From Ignavibacteria bacterium (GTDB lineage Bacteria > Bacteroidota > Ignavibacteria > Tepidaquicellales > Tepidaquicellaceae), in assembly GCA_015657505.1 (NCBI GenBank), contig JADLKE010000002.1, positions 1,934,013 through 1,998,012 on the forward strand: a stretch of 64,000 bases of DNA. Reading direction: 5' to 3'. The notes beneath the pieces were generated by a model. The model was not told the DNA's origin. It did not search any database and saw nothing but the letters and a program-made list of their open reading frames with translations. Position 1 is the stretch's first letter. Each line of letters starts with the position of its first letter. Below, one piece after another: positions 43,812 to 51,546 of this stretch. A program made the position numbers and the translations under genes.

Positions 43812-44240
43812 AAAATTGATTATTATGTTTTGAAAAAATTGAATATTCGATTAGAATTGTGTACAAATATACGGAATTTTTCCGTGGTTTTCGAGGGAGA
43901 GAAGCATCTCAATCTTCAATCTTCAATGTTCAATGTTCAATCTTTAATCTTCAATCTTTCCCGATGAATCGGGACGCAAAGAACGCGCAATCTCCAATCT
44001 TTCCCGATGAATCGGGACGCAAAGAACGCGCAATCTCCAAACTTCAAACTTCAATCTTCAATGTTCAATGTTCAATTGAATTTTCTATTCCCCCATTTTC
44101 TATTTTCCCATTCTTCTATTTCCCCATTTCACTATTTTCCTCCTCACGAAGCCCCGGTTTCGTTAAGAAATCAATAAAAAACAAATGAAATAAATTTTTC
44201 ACTTCAATAAAAGTATGAAATTTCGTAAATTATAAGTTGC
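43812..44240. repeat. Intergenic block: CAATCTT heptads and a 29-nt palindromic unit repeated
   Basis: Seven heptads (43910-43958) are followed by a 29-nt unit holding the palindrome TCCCGAT-GA-ATCGGGA plus CGCAAAGAACGCG (43959-43987). Then come two heptads, the same 29-nt unit again (44002-44030) and seven heptads (44031-44079). A pyrimidine-rich ~15-nt periodic stretch (ATTTTCTATTCCCC type) runs to about 44145. No gene is seen. Confidence 0.88.
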
Positions 44241-44314
44241 GCCCTTGTAGCTCAGGTGGATAGAGCAGCAGTTTCCTAAACTGTTTGTCGGACGTTCGAG
44301 TCGTCCCAAGGGCA
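44241..44314 (+). tRNA. tRNA-Arg (CCT)
   Basis: The acceptor GCCCTTG pairs with CAAGGGC. The D-arm is GCTC/GAGC, the anticodon arm is GCAGT-TTCCTAA-ACTGT with anticodon CCT, and the T-arm is GGACG/CGTCC. CCA is not encoded. It ends 14 nt before the start of the SDR gene, so the two may share a transcript. Confidence 0.95.
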
Positions 44315-44328
44315 CTAATTATGTTGAT

Positions 44329-45060
44329 TTGAATAAAGTTGCAATGGTTACAGGTTCCGCGGTCAGACTGGGCAGGGACATTGCCCTCAGGCTGGCGGAT
44401 TTAGGTTTCGACATAGTTTTGAATTATTACGGCGCAGCCGAAAAGGAAGTTAAAGCCGCGGCGGAAGAGATGAAATCAAAAGGTTCCGAAGTGCTTGCTG
44501 TCCGCGCTGACCTTCGCAAGGTCGAAGAAATCCAAAACGCATTTTCCGAGGTAAAATCAAAATTCGGCACTCTTGACCTTCTCGTGAATAATTCGGCTAT
44601 TTTCGGAAAAGTTGACTTCTTTGACATAACGGAAGATATATTCGACGACTTCATCAATACGAACCTGAAGAGCGCGCTCTTCTGCTCTATCGAAGCGGCG
44701 AAACTTATGAAGAACAATCCCGAAAAACCCTGCAGCATTATAAATATTTCATCGCTCGGCGGAATCGAGAACTGGAAAGGATTCATTCCTTATTCTCTTG
44801 CCAAGAACGGAGTGATAAAACTGACCAAACTTACGGCAAAAAGGCTCGCGCCCGACATTTTAGTGAACTCGATAGCCCCGGGAACGATTCTTATTGATGA
44901 CGACGAAAACCTGAACGCGGAGAAGGACGATGAAAAATTTTATCCGATGAAAAGATTCGGAAGCAGCAGCGACATAAACAGCCTGATAGAATATCTGGCG
45001 GTGCATAACAAATACATTACCGGCAACATTTTTATTGTTGACGGAGGAAGAAGTTTATAA
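44329..45060 (+). CDS. Short-chain dehydrogenase/reductase (pteridine-reductase-like)
   Basis: The 243-aa classical SDR has the cofactor loop TGSAVRLGRDIA, LVNNSAIFG, the catalytic Ser in NISSLGG, the YxxxK pair in YSLAKNG, and a C-terminal GNIFIVDGG. The TGSA-x-RLG variant of the glycine motif recalls FolM/pteridine reductases rather than FabG, but the substrate is uncertain. TTG start; the ATG five codons later would break the first beta-strand. It is followed 6 nt later by the LOG-family gene. Confidence 0.88.
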   Translation: MNKVAMVTGSAVRLGRDIALRLADLGFDIVLNYYGAAEKEVKAAAEEMKSKGSEVLAVRADLRKVEEIQNAFSEVKSKFGTLDLLVNNSAIFGKVDFFDITEDIFDDFINTNLKSALFCSIEAAKLMKNNPEKPCSIINISSLGGIENWKGFIPYSLAKNGVIKLTKLTAKRLAPDILVNSIAPGTILIDDDENLNAEKDDEKFYPMKRFGSSSDINSLIEYLAVHNKYITGNIFIVDGGRSL

Positions 45061-45066
45061 GAAGAA

Positions 45067-45891
45067 ATGGATCATTTACAAAAAGCGCCTAAGGCATACA
45101 AGAATAACGAGTTTTTAAATTCGCCGGCCGGAAGGACCGTCAGGATACTGACGGAATATCTCGAGCCATACAGCAGGCTGAAAAAATACGACGTTAAGGA
45201 CACGATTGTATTCTTCGGCTCCGCGCGAACGCTGTCTCCTGAAGAAGCCGCGAGGAAACTCGGCGAGGCGAGAAAGAAAATAAAAGCATCGAAGAACCCG
45301 TCAGCGAAAATGCTCTCTGACCTGAGGAAGGCCGAGATGGACGTTGTGATGTCGAGGTACTACAAGGATACGGAAGAACTCGCGTACAGGATGACGAAAT
45401 GGTCAAAGTCCCTGAGGAATGGAAACAAGTTCGTGATAACGTCCGGAGGCGGTCCGGGAATAATGGAAGCCGCCAACAAGGGCGCGCGGCGCGCGAAAGG
45501 ATTGTCTATCGGATTCAACATCTCGCTTCCTTTCGAACAGTACCCGAATAAGTATATGGACAGGCACCTGAACTTCGAGTTTCATTATTTCTTTATGAGG
45601 AAATTCTGGTTCGCTTATCTCGCCAAGGCGCTCGTGATTATGCCGGGCGGTTTCGGAACGCTCGACGAACTTATGGAAGTGATGACGCTTGTTCAGACGC
45701 AGAAACTCAATAAAAAAATGTCTATCGTGATTTACGGAAGCGAATACTGGAAGAAAGTAATAAACTTCGAGACGATGGCGGATACAGGAATGATATCGCC
45801 CGACGATTTGAAATTGTACAAGTTCATAGACAACGTTGACGACGCGTTCAATTATCTCAAGAAAGAACTGATAAAAAATTACGTAAAGTAA
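45067..45891 (+). CDS. LOG-family (lysine decarboxylase-like fold) protein
   Basis: The 274-aa protein has the LOG hallmark PGGFGTLDE (~residues 197-205) and GGGPGIMEAANKGA. These nucleoside-5'-monophosphate phosphoribohydrolases cleave the base from nucleotides. This member belongs to the longer bacterial group with an N-terminal helical extension. It lies between the SDR and yicC genes in one co-directional run. Confidence 0.92.
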   Translation: MDHLQKAPKAYKNNEFLNSPAGRTVRILTEYLEPYSRLKKYDVKDTIVFFGSARTLSPEEAARKLGEARKKIKASKNPSAKMLSDLRKAEMDVVMSRYYKDTEELAYRMTKWSKSLRNGNKFVITSGGGPGIMEAANKGARRAKGLSIGFNISLPFEQYPNKYMDRHLNFEFHYFFMRKFWFAYLAKALVIMPGGFGTLDELMEVMTLVQTQKLNKKMSIVIYGSEYWKKVINFETMADTGMISPDDLKLYKFIDNVDDAFNYLKKELIKNYVK

Positions 45892-45901
45892 AACTAACTA
45901 T

Positions 45902-46783
45902 ATGTTAATCAGCATGACCGGCTACGGGAAAGCCGAAATTCTCGAAAAAGGAAGCAGATACTTCGTTGAAGTCCGCTCGGTCAACAGCAGGTATTCAGAG
46001 ATATCTTTAAAGTGTCCGAAATACATATACAGCCGCGAATATGAAATCAGGGAGATTGTTAAGCAGAAAATATCACGGGGCAAGATAAACCTTCTTATTA
46101 TGAAGGACGACTCCGATAATTCGAATCACGAAATCGCTCTCGACCCCGAAGCGCTTAAGAAGCAAATTTCCATAATAAAAGATGTAAGAAAAAAACTCGG
46201 CACCAAGGAAAAAATAAAACTCGAGCACGTTCTTGGTTTTTCCGAACATTTCCTGAAAGATGACGAGGAAGCGGTTGACGAAGAAGAGTTCAAACTAATA
46301 TGCTCACTGATAAGCAATGCCCTCGACGAAATGATTGAGATGAAAAAGAACGAAGGAGCGTTCCTTGAGAACGACATAATCGAGAGGGTTAACGCAATCG
46401 ATGCAGAAACAACGATGATATTCGAAATGGGTAAAGCGCGTATCGATGAGGAAAAGAGATTGTTCAACGAAAAGATTGACGGTTTTCTCAGCGACAGAAG
46501 CATAATTGACGAAAAACGACTTGAGTTTGAAATCGCGCTTCTGACCGAGAAGATGGACATCACGGAAGAATGCGTCAGGCTGAAAAGCCATCTCGATTTC
46601 TTCCGCGCCAGCGTTAATTCGCCGGAAAATGTCGGCAGAAGGCTCAATTTTCTTCTTCAGGAAATGAACAGGGAAATTAACACTATCGCGTCAAAAGCAT
46701 CCGATGCCGTTATATCGCAGAAGGTGTCGCTGCTGAAGGAAGAACTTGAAAAAATAAGAGAACAAATTCAAAACATTGAATAA
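45902..46783 (+). CDS. YicC/YloC-family endoribonuclease
   Basis: The 293-aa protein has the N-terminal YicC signature MTGYGKAEI and VEVRSVNSRYSEISLKCP. The C-terminal DUF1732-type end has LNFLLQEMNREINTIASKAS. Members are endoribonucleases affecting RNA stability. Placement immediately before gmk and rpoZ is a widely conserved order. It overlaps the upstream TTG alternative start of gmk. Confidence 0.94.
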   Translation: MLISMTGYGKAEILEKGSRYFVEVRSVNSRYSEISLKCPKYIYSREYEIREIVKQKISRGKINLLIMKDDSDNSNHEIALDPEALKKQISIIKDVRKKLGTKEKIKLEHVLGFSEHFLKDDEEAVDEEEFKLICSLISNALDEMIEMKKNEGAFLENDIIERVNAIDAETTMIFEMGKARIDEEKRLFNEKIDGFLSDRSIIDEKRLEFEIALLTEKMDITEECVRLKSHLDFFRASVNSPENVGRRLNFLLQEMNREINTIASKASDAVISQKVSLLKEELEKIREQIQNIE

Positions 46784-46784
46784 T

Positions 46785-47351
46785 ATGCTTTTTGTATTCT
46801 CGGCGCCGTCGGGTTCAGGCAAGACGACTATAGTGAAAGAGATACTGAAACAGTATCCCGAATTTCACTTTTCGATATCCGCGACTTCGAGAAAAAAAAG
46901 AGACTGTGAGACTGATAAAAAGGATTATTTTTTCATAACGAAAGAAGAATTCGAAGAGAAGATAAAGAACGACGAGTTCGTGGAATATGAACTGATTTAC
47001 GATAAAAATTATTACGGCACGCTTAAGAGTCAGGTTGACGACTGCCTGAAAAACGGGCACTGTATGGTCTTCGATATGGACGTAAAAGGCGCGTTGTCAA
47101 TCAAGCGGATTTACGGGGATAAATCTTTGTTGATATTCGTTAATCCTCCCGACAAGGAGGCGATTATTCAAAGATTGAAGAACCGCGGTACGGAAACAGA
47201 GGAAACGCTGAAAAAAAGAATAGCGAGAATAGATTTTGAAATGGCAAAAAAAGACGAGTTTGACTATGTTGTAAATAATGATGACCTGCAGCAGGCAGTT
47301 GAAGATGCAAAAAAAATTATTAATAAATATTATAACAAGGAGCAAAAATAA
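46785..47351 (+). CDS. gmk: Guanylate kinase
   Basis: The ~188-aa protein makes GDP from GMP and ATP. The P-loop SAPSGSGKTTI is near the N-terminus. The GMP-binding part SATSRKKRDCETDKKDYFF and the DMDVKGALSIK motif are present. I use the ATG at 46785, directly after the yicC stop; a TTG at 46776 would add three residues. The stop shares one base with the rpoZ start. Confidence 0.96.
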   Translation: MLFVFSAPSGSGKTTIVKEILKQYPEFHFSISATSRKKRDCETDKKDYFFITKEEFEEKIKNDEFVEYELIYDKNYYGTLKSQVDDCLKNGHCMVFDMDVKGALSIKRIYGDKSLLIFVNPPDKEAIIQRLKNRGTETEETLKKRIARIDFEMAKKDEFDYVVNNDDLQQAVEDAKKIINKYYNKEQK

Positions 47352-47641
47352 TGGCGATTAAAACAGTTGATCTCGAAAAATTCGAGAAAAGCGCCGAAAA
47401 CATTTATGAAGCGACCGTTATCTCATCGAAGAGAGCGCGTCAGATTAACGACGAGACGAGAATCGAACTCAGCCAGAGGCTCGAACCCGTTACGATGAAG
47501 GATACGGACGACGAATCGACAACTAATCAGGATAAACTGAACCTGTCGGTTGAATTCGAAAAGCGCAGGAAACCGACTCTGCAGGCAGTCGAAGAATTAG
47601 TCGACGGCAAATTGAGTTTCCGTTACAGAGACACAAAGTAA
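47351..47641 (+). CDS. rpoZ: RNA polymerase omega subunit
   Basis: The 96-aa protein of the RpoZ/Rpb6 family has the conserved core NIYEATVISSKRARQIN and C-terminal VEELVDGKLSF. It helps assemble RNA polymerase. It overlaps gmk by one base and precedes coaBC by 7 nt. The gmk-rpoZ-coaBC order is classic and supports the call despite the protein's small size. Confidence 0.94.
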   Translation: MAIKTVDLEKFEKSAENIYEATVISSKRARQINDETRIELSQRLEPVTMKDTDDESTTNQDKLNLSVEFEKRRKPTLQAVEELVDGKLSFRYRDTK

Positions 47642-47648
47642 ATTTGTT

Positions 47649-48860
47649 TTGCTTAAGGGCAAAAAAATAATAGTCGGCATCAGCGGCGGCATCGCCGCTT
47701 ACAAGATATGCAGCCTCGTCAGGCTCCTCATCAAGCAGGGCGCCGAAGTCAGGGTAATTATGACCCCGTCCGCGGTAAAATTCGTTTCTCCTCTCACGCT
47801 TTCCGTGCTTTCACAAAACGAAGTTGTCGTGAATATGTTCAGTGAGACCGACCCGTCGAAAACCGAAACTGTCAAAGCGGGCACGTGGCACATTACAAAC
47901 GGCTTGTGGGCTGACCTTTTCGTTCTCGCTCCCGCTACCGCGAACACTCTCGCTAAAATCAACGCGGGCATTTCTGATAATTTTCTCCTTTCCGCCGTTC
48001 TTGCCGCGAGATGTCCGGTGGCTCTCGTGCCGACGATGGATGAGGATATGTACAGGAATAGAATTACGCAAAGGAACATTTCTGATTTGAAAAAATACGG
48101 CTACCGCGTGCTTGACCCCGTTGTCGGAGAACTCGCCAGCGGCATGTACGGCGAAGGAAAAATGCCCGAGCCCGAAGAGATACTGGAATTTATCAAGGCG
48201 CAGTTTATAAAAAAAGACCTGTCAGGGAAAAAGATTCTCGTTACCGCCGGACCGACAGTTCAGCCAGTTGACGCGGTGCGTTACATCTCAAATTATTCAT
48301 CGGGCAAAATGGGTTTCGAAATAGCCCGCGCTGCGGTTGAAAGGGGAGCCGACGTGACGCTCATCGCGGGTCCCGTAAGTATTGCCGCGCCGGGAGGGGT
48401 GAAACTCGTTAACGTTAAAACGACTGAAGAGATGTTCGCGCAGGTGAAGAAATACAGCAAAGGAAAAAACCTCATCGTGATGTCGGCGGCCGTCAGCGAT
48501 TTCAAACCTAAACGCGTGTCCGAAGGAAAAATCAAGAAGGAAAACGCGAATCTTTCCATCGAACTTGAAAAGACCGACGACATACTTAAATACCTCGGTA
48601 AGAACAAAAAGGGATATAAGTTATTCGGATTCGCGCTCGAAACTGATAATCAAATCGAAAACGCCAAAAGAAAACTTAAAGAGAAAAACCTTGACCTCGT
48701 AGTGTTGAATGACCCTAACGTAAAGGGCGCGGGTTTCGGAACCGACACGAACGTAATAACTCTAATCGACAGAAAATCCGTTATGCCGCTGCCCGTAATG
48801 CCTAAATATGAAGCGGCGAACAGAATCCTTGACGTCTTCGCGAATAAAAAAATTAATTGA
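47649..48860 (+). CDS. coaBC: Bifunctional phosphopantothenoylcysteine decarboxylase / phosphopantothenate-cysteine ligase
   Basis: In the 403-aa fusion, the CoaC half (~1-180) has GGIAAYK, the flavin-binding LAPATANTLAKIN and the PTMDEDMY segment. The CoaB half (~190-400) has VTAGPTVQPVDAVRYISNYSSGKMG, SAAVSDFKPK and KLFGFALET. It carries out two steps of coenzyme A synthesis. TTG start. It converges with the small YCII-like gene, overlapping by 8 nt. Confidence 0.96.
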   Translation: MLKGKKIIVGISGGIAAYKICSLVRLLIKQGAEVRVIMTPSAVKFVSPLTLSVLSQNEVVVNMFSETDPSKTETVKAGTWHITNGLWADLFVLAPATANTLAKINAGISDNFLLSAVLAARCPVALVPTMDEDMYRNRITQRNISDLKKYGYRVLDPVVGELASGMYGEGKMPEPEEILEFIKAQFIKKDLSGKKILVTAGPTVQPVDAVRYISNYSSGKMGFEIARAAVERGADVTLIAGPVSIAAPGGVKLVNVKTTEEMFAQVKKYSKGKNLIVMSAAVSDFKPKRVSEGKIKKENANLSIELEKTDDILKYLGKNKKGYKLFGFALETDNQIENAKRKLKEKNLDLVVLNDPNVKGAGFGTDTNVITLIDRKSVMPLPVMPKYEAANRILDVFANKKIN

Positions 48861-49137
48861 AGAGCCTTTCGTAACCCGTATAAGGGTGCAGTTCATTTAC
48901 CAGAAACTCAATTAGATTGTTCTTTACCAATGGAAGTTCTTTTAAAATACCCAATGCTTCTTCTTTGTCCGCGCACTCGAGTATTAAAACCGCGTCGCGG
49001 TTTTCGGTAAAGTAAATTTCTCTTAATATTCCTTTCTTGTGCAAATCCCATACTTTCCTCGATTCCTCGTGAAGATGGGGCTTCAGGTCCTCGGGGCTTA
49101 TGCCGAGAATTACTTTTTCGATGGCTATGAATTTCAT
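48853..49137 (-). CDS. YCII/muconolactone-isomerase-like small protein
   Basis: The 94-aa protein has a ferredoxin-like alpha-beta barrel pattern: MKFIAIEKV, then HEESRKVWDLHKKGILREIYF, AVLILECADKEEALGILKELP and a closing strand ending LHPYTGYERLF. It resembles YCII or muconolactone delta-isomerase-type dimeric barrels. The substrate is unknown. It follows the PhzF gene by 18 nt on the minus strand. Confidence 0.78.
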   Translation of the reverse strand: MKFIAIEKVILGISPEDLKPHLHEESRKVWDLHKKGILREIYFTENRDAVLILECADKEEALGILKELPLVKNNLIEFLVNELHPYTGYERLFN

Positions 49138-49155
49138 TTCTTTTCCTTTCTTTTT

Positions 49156-49950
49156 TTAGATGTGTATCTCGCCCGTCAGGTATATTCTCACTTTTCCGCT
49201 TATTTCAACTCTGTCGTTCTTAAGTTCGCATTCGAGATAACCTTTTCTTTTCGATAACTGCACGGCTCGCAGTTTTTTCCGTCCGAGTCTTTCCGACCAG
49301 AACGGCGTGAGCGTTGTATGCGCCGAGCCCGTGACCGGGTCCTCGTCGACTCCGCTTGCGGGCGCGAAGAACCGCGACACGAAATCAACTCCGCCGCTTC
49401 CATCAGCCGTAACAATCACGCCCCTTGCGTTTACTTCCTTGAGAGATTTGTAGTCCGGATTTATGCTTTTAATTTCATTTTCGGTTTTATACACGAGAAG
49501 ATAATCCGTCATTCCCTTGTAGCATTCGGACGGCACAAGACCGAGCGATTCATACAGACCTTCGGGAGCTTCGGATTTTTTGTAAACGTCAACGGGAAAA
49601 TCGAGCGTAAGCACGTCGCCGCTCTTTCTCACTTTAAGAATACCGCGTTCCCTTGACTTGAAAATTATTTCGTTCAGGTCGTTCTCGTAAAATTCGAATA
49701 GAACGTGCGCAGACGCGAGCGTCGCGTGCCCGCAAAGTTCAACCTCCGTCGAGGGAGTGAACCACCTGATTTCGTACTGGTCGCCCATCGGAACCACGAA
49801 AGCCGTTTCCGCAAGGTTGTTCTCCGCCGCTATGTTTTGCATCAGTTTGTCCGACAGCCAGTTGTCAAGGTAACACACTGCCGCGGGATTTCCGCCGAAA
49901 AGTTCATCAGTAAATGCGTCTGCCTGAAATATCTTAATTTTTCTTTCCAT
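49156..49950 (-). CDS. PhzF-family isomerase/epimerase
   Basis: The 264-aa protein has the PhzF double hot-dog-like fold. The N-terminal block contains ELFGGNPAAVCYLDNWL, the catalytic Glu is in NNLAETAFVV, then IRWFTPSTEVELCGHATLASAHV, and the C-terminal half has DEDPVTGSAHTTLTPFW. The physiological substrate is not known for most members. It is probably co-transcribed with the YCII-like gene. Confidence 0.93.
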   Translation of the reverse strand: MERKIKIFQADAFTDELFGGNPAAVCYLDNWLSDKLMQNIAAENNLAETAFVVPMGDQYEIRWFTPSTEVELCGHATLASAHVLFEFYENDLNEIIFKSRERGILKVRKSGDVLTLDFPVDVYKKSEAPEGLYESLGLVPSECYKGMTDYLLVYKTENEIKSINPDYKSLKEVNARGVIVTADGSGGVDFVSRFFAPASGVDEDPVTGSAHTTLTPFWSERLGRKKLRAVQLSKRKGYLECELKNDRVEISGKVRIYLTGEIHI

Positions 49951-50703
49951 CTTATGTGCAGATTAACGATTTTATATACGGAAAAATAGTCAGTTTGTTT
50001 GTTATATGGTAATCATAAATGAAACTCACTTTTCAATTAGTAATTAGTAATTAGTAATTAGTAATTACGGAAGACACTATCCATTTTTATGTCCCCGGGA
50101 GTCTCCCCGTTCTTTGGGGGACTCCCGGCTCTTTACTAACCCCACTCTTCAGAGTGGGGTAAAAGAATCACAATAAGACGGGCTTTAGCCCTTAACAATA
50201 TGTCCGGAGACTAAAGTCCGATTCTTCGGATCTTGAACGTAATTTTCTTTTGCGGCGCGATAACCGGCTCTTAGGACTAGCCCACGGCTTTAGCCGTGGG
50301 TAAGTGATTCCATAATCATCAACCGTTTTAACGGTTTAAAATATTCAAAACCGTTGAAACGGTTTTTTCATTATTCATTCCTACCCACGGCTGAAGCCGT
50401 GGGCTAAGTCGGAGAGCATATTTCGTCTTTTCTTTTCCTAAATTTCTTTAAACTCCTGATTATCGGTGTGTACTCTTAAATTCTTAAAGACTAAATTCCT
50501 GTATTTCCGTATGAAATCGCTTTTTCCCATTTTTCCCTTCCCAATTTTCCTTTTTTTATTTTTCCTTTTTCTACGAACCTTTTCCCCTTTTCTTTTTTCC
50601 ATTTTCTACGACCCCATTTCCCATTTCCCCCTTTTCTTTTTTCCAATTTCCAAAACGGTTTTCTAATTTTTGTGGACTTTTTTTAATCTAATATTATTAT
50701 ATT
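49951..50703. repeat. Intergenic block: heptads and cluster of perfect palindromes
   Basis: Five TAATTAG-type heptads lie at 50034-50068. Palindromes follow: 50095-50128 (CCGGGAGTC/GACTCCCGG), 50139-50160 (ACCCCACTCT-TC-AGAGTGGGGT halves), 50180-50191 (GGGCT-TT-AGCCC), 50281-50300 (CCCACGGCT-TT-AGCCGTGGG halves), 50321-50336 (AACCGTT-TT-AACGGTT), 50347-50366 (AAAACCGTT-GA-AACGGTTTT halves) and 50384-50403 (CCCACGGCT-GA-AGCCGTGGG halves). A pyrimidine-rich stretch of TTTTCC/CCCATTT type fills 50520-50660. No gene and no REP-associated transposase are seen. Confidence 0.85.
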
Positions 50704-51546
50704 TTGAAAACTTATCGCAATTTAACTACTGAATTGAAACGGAATTTCATCGAAGACAGCATAAATTATCTTAAATTCGCGGGAAAAAACAAGGATTTCA
50801 GTGTTCCCGTCGAGTCCTTGAAGAATTATGAGATTGAAATTCCGAAACCCGGCGATGATATTCCGAAGAAAACCGAAAACATATTGGAAAAAGAGTATAA
50901 AAGCAAAATTGAGGACAGCAATATCGTCAGGGATACAGGCTCAATAAGCCTTATCAGGGAAGACTGGATGGACTCTGACAAAATGACTGTGCTCGACGAA
51001 AAAATTAACAAGTGCGCGAAATGTCCGCTTCATAAAACGAGGACGAATTTCGTTTTCGGCACCGGCAGCCACGATTCCGACGTCATGCTTATCGGCGAAG
51101 CGCCCGGCTCGGAAGAAGACATTCACGGCAAACCTTTCGTCGGCAGGGCGGGCAAACTGCTTACGGATATTTTAAAGGCGATAAATTTCACGCGAGACGA
51201 AGTCTTCATCTGCAACATTCTTAAATGCAGGCCGCCCGAAAACAGAAATCCTCTGCCCGAGGAAATCGTAAAGTGCGAGCCGTACCTTATGAAACAGATT
51301 GAACTCATCCGCCCGCGTTTCATACTCTGCCTCGGCACGTTCGCGGGTCAGACTATGCTAAGGGCGAGAGAACCGCTCGGAAAAATGAGAGGAAAAATTT
51401 TTAATTTCAAATATTCGGATGTAAATGCTAAACTAATGGTAACATACCATCCCGCGGCTCTTCTTCGAAATCCAAACTGGAAGAGACCGACGTGGGAGGA
51501 TGTGCAATTATTCAGAAAAGAATATGATAAAGAGAAAAAAAACTGA
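50704..51546 (+). CDS. Uracil-DNA glycosylase, family 4 (Fe-S)
   Basis: In the 280-aa protein, the C-terminal ~180 residues are a family-4 UDG with motif 1 GEAPGSEED, PFVGRAGKLL, and motif 3 TYHPAALLRNP. Four cysteines for the iron-sulfur cluster are at 104, 107, 191 and 207. It removes uracil from deaminated DNA. The N-terminal ~95 residues are charged and unassigned, as often in bacterial members. TTG start. The dnaB start lies inside its 3' end (23-nt overlap). Confidence 0.93.
   Translation: MKTYRNLTTELKRNFIEDSINYLKFAGKNKDFSVPVESLKNYEIEIPKPGDDIPKKTENILEKEYKSKIEDSNIVRDTGSISLIREDWMDSDKMTVLDEKINKCAKCPLHKTRTNFVFGTGSHDSDVMLIGEAPGSEEDIHGKPFVGRAGKLLTDILKAINFTRDEVFICNILKCRPPENRNPLPEEIVKCEPYLMKQIELIRPRFILCLGTFAGQTMLRAREPLGKMRGKIFNFKYSDVNAKLMVTYHPAALLRNPNWKRPTWEDVQLFRKEYDKEKKN

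Noticed and set aside
50466-50666. 66-codon Phe-rich plus-strand frame before the UDG gene
   Set aside because: It arises from the pyrimidine-rich TTTTCC repeats; membrane-like appearance is compositional.
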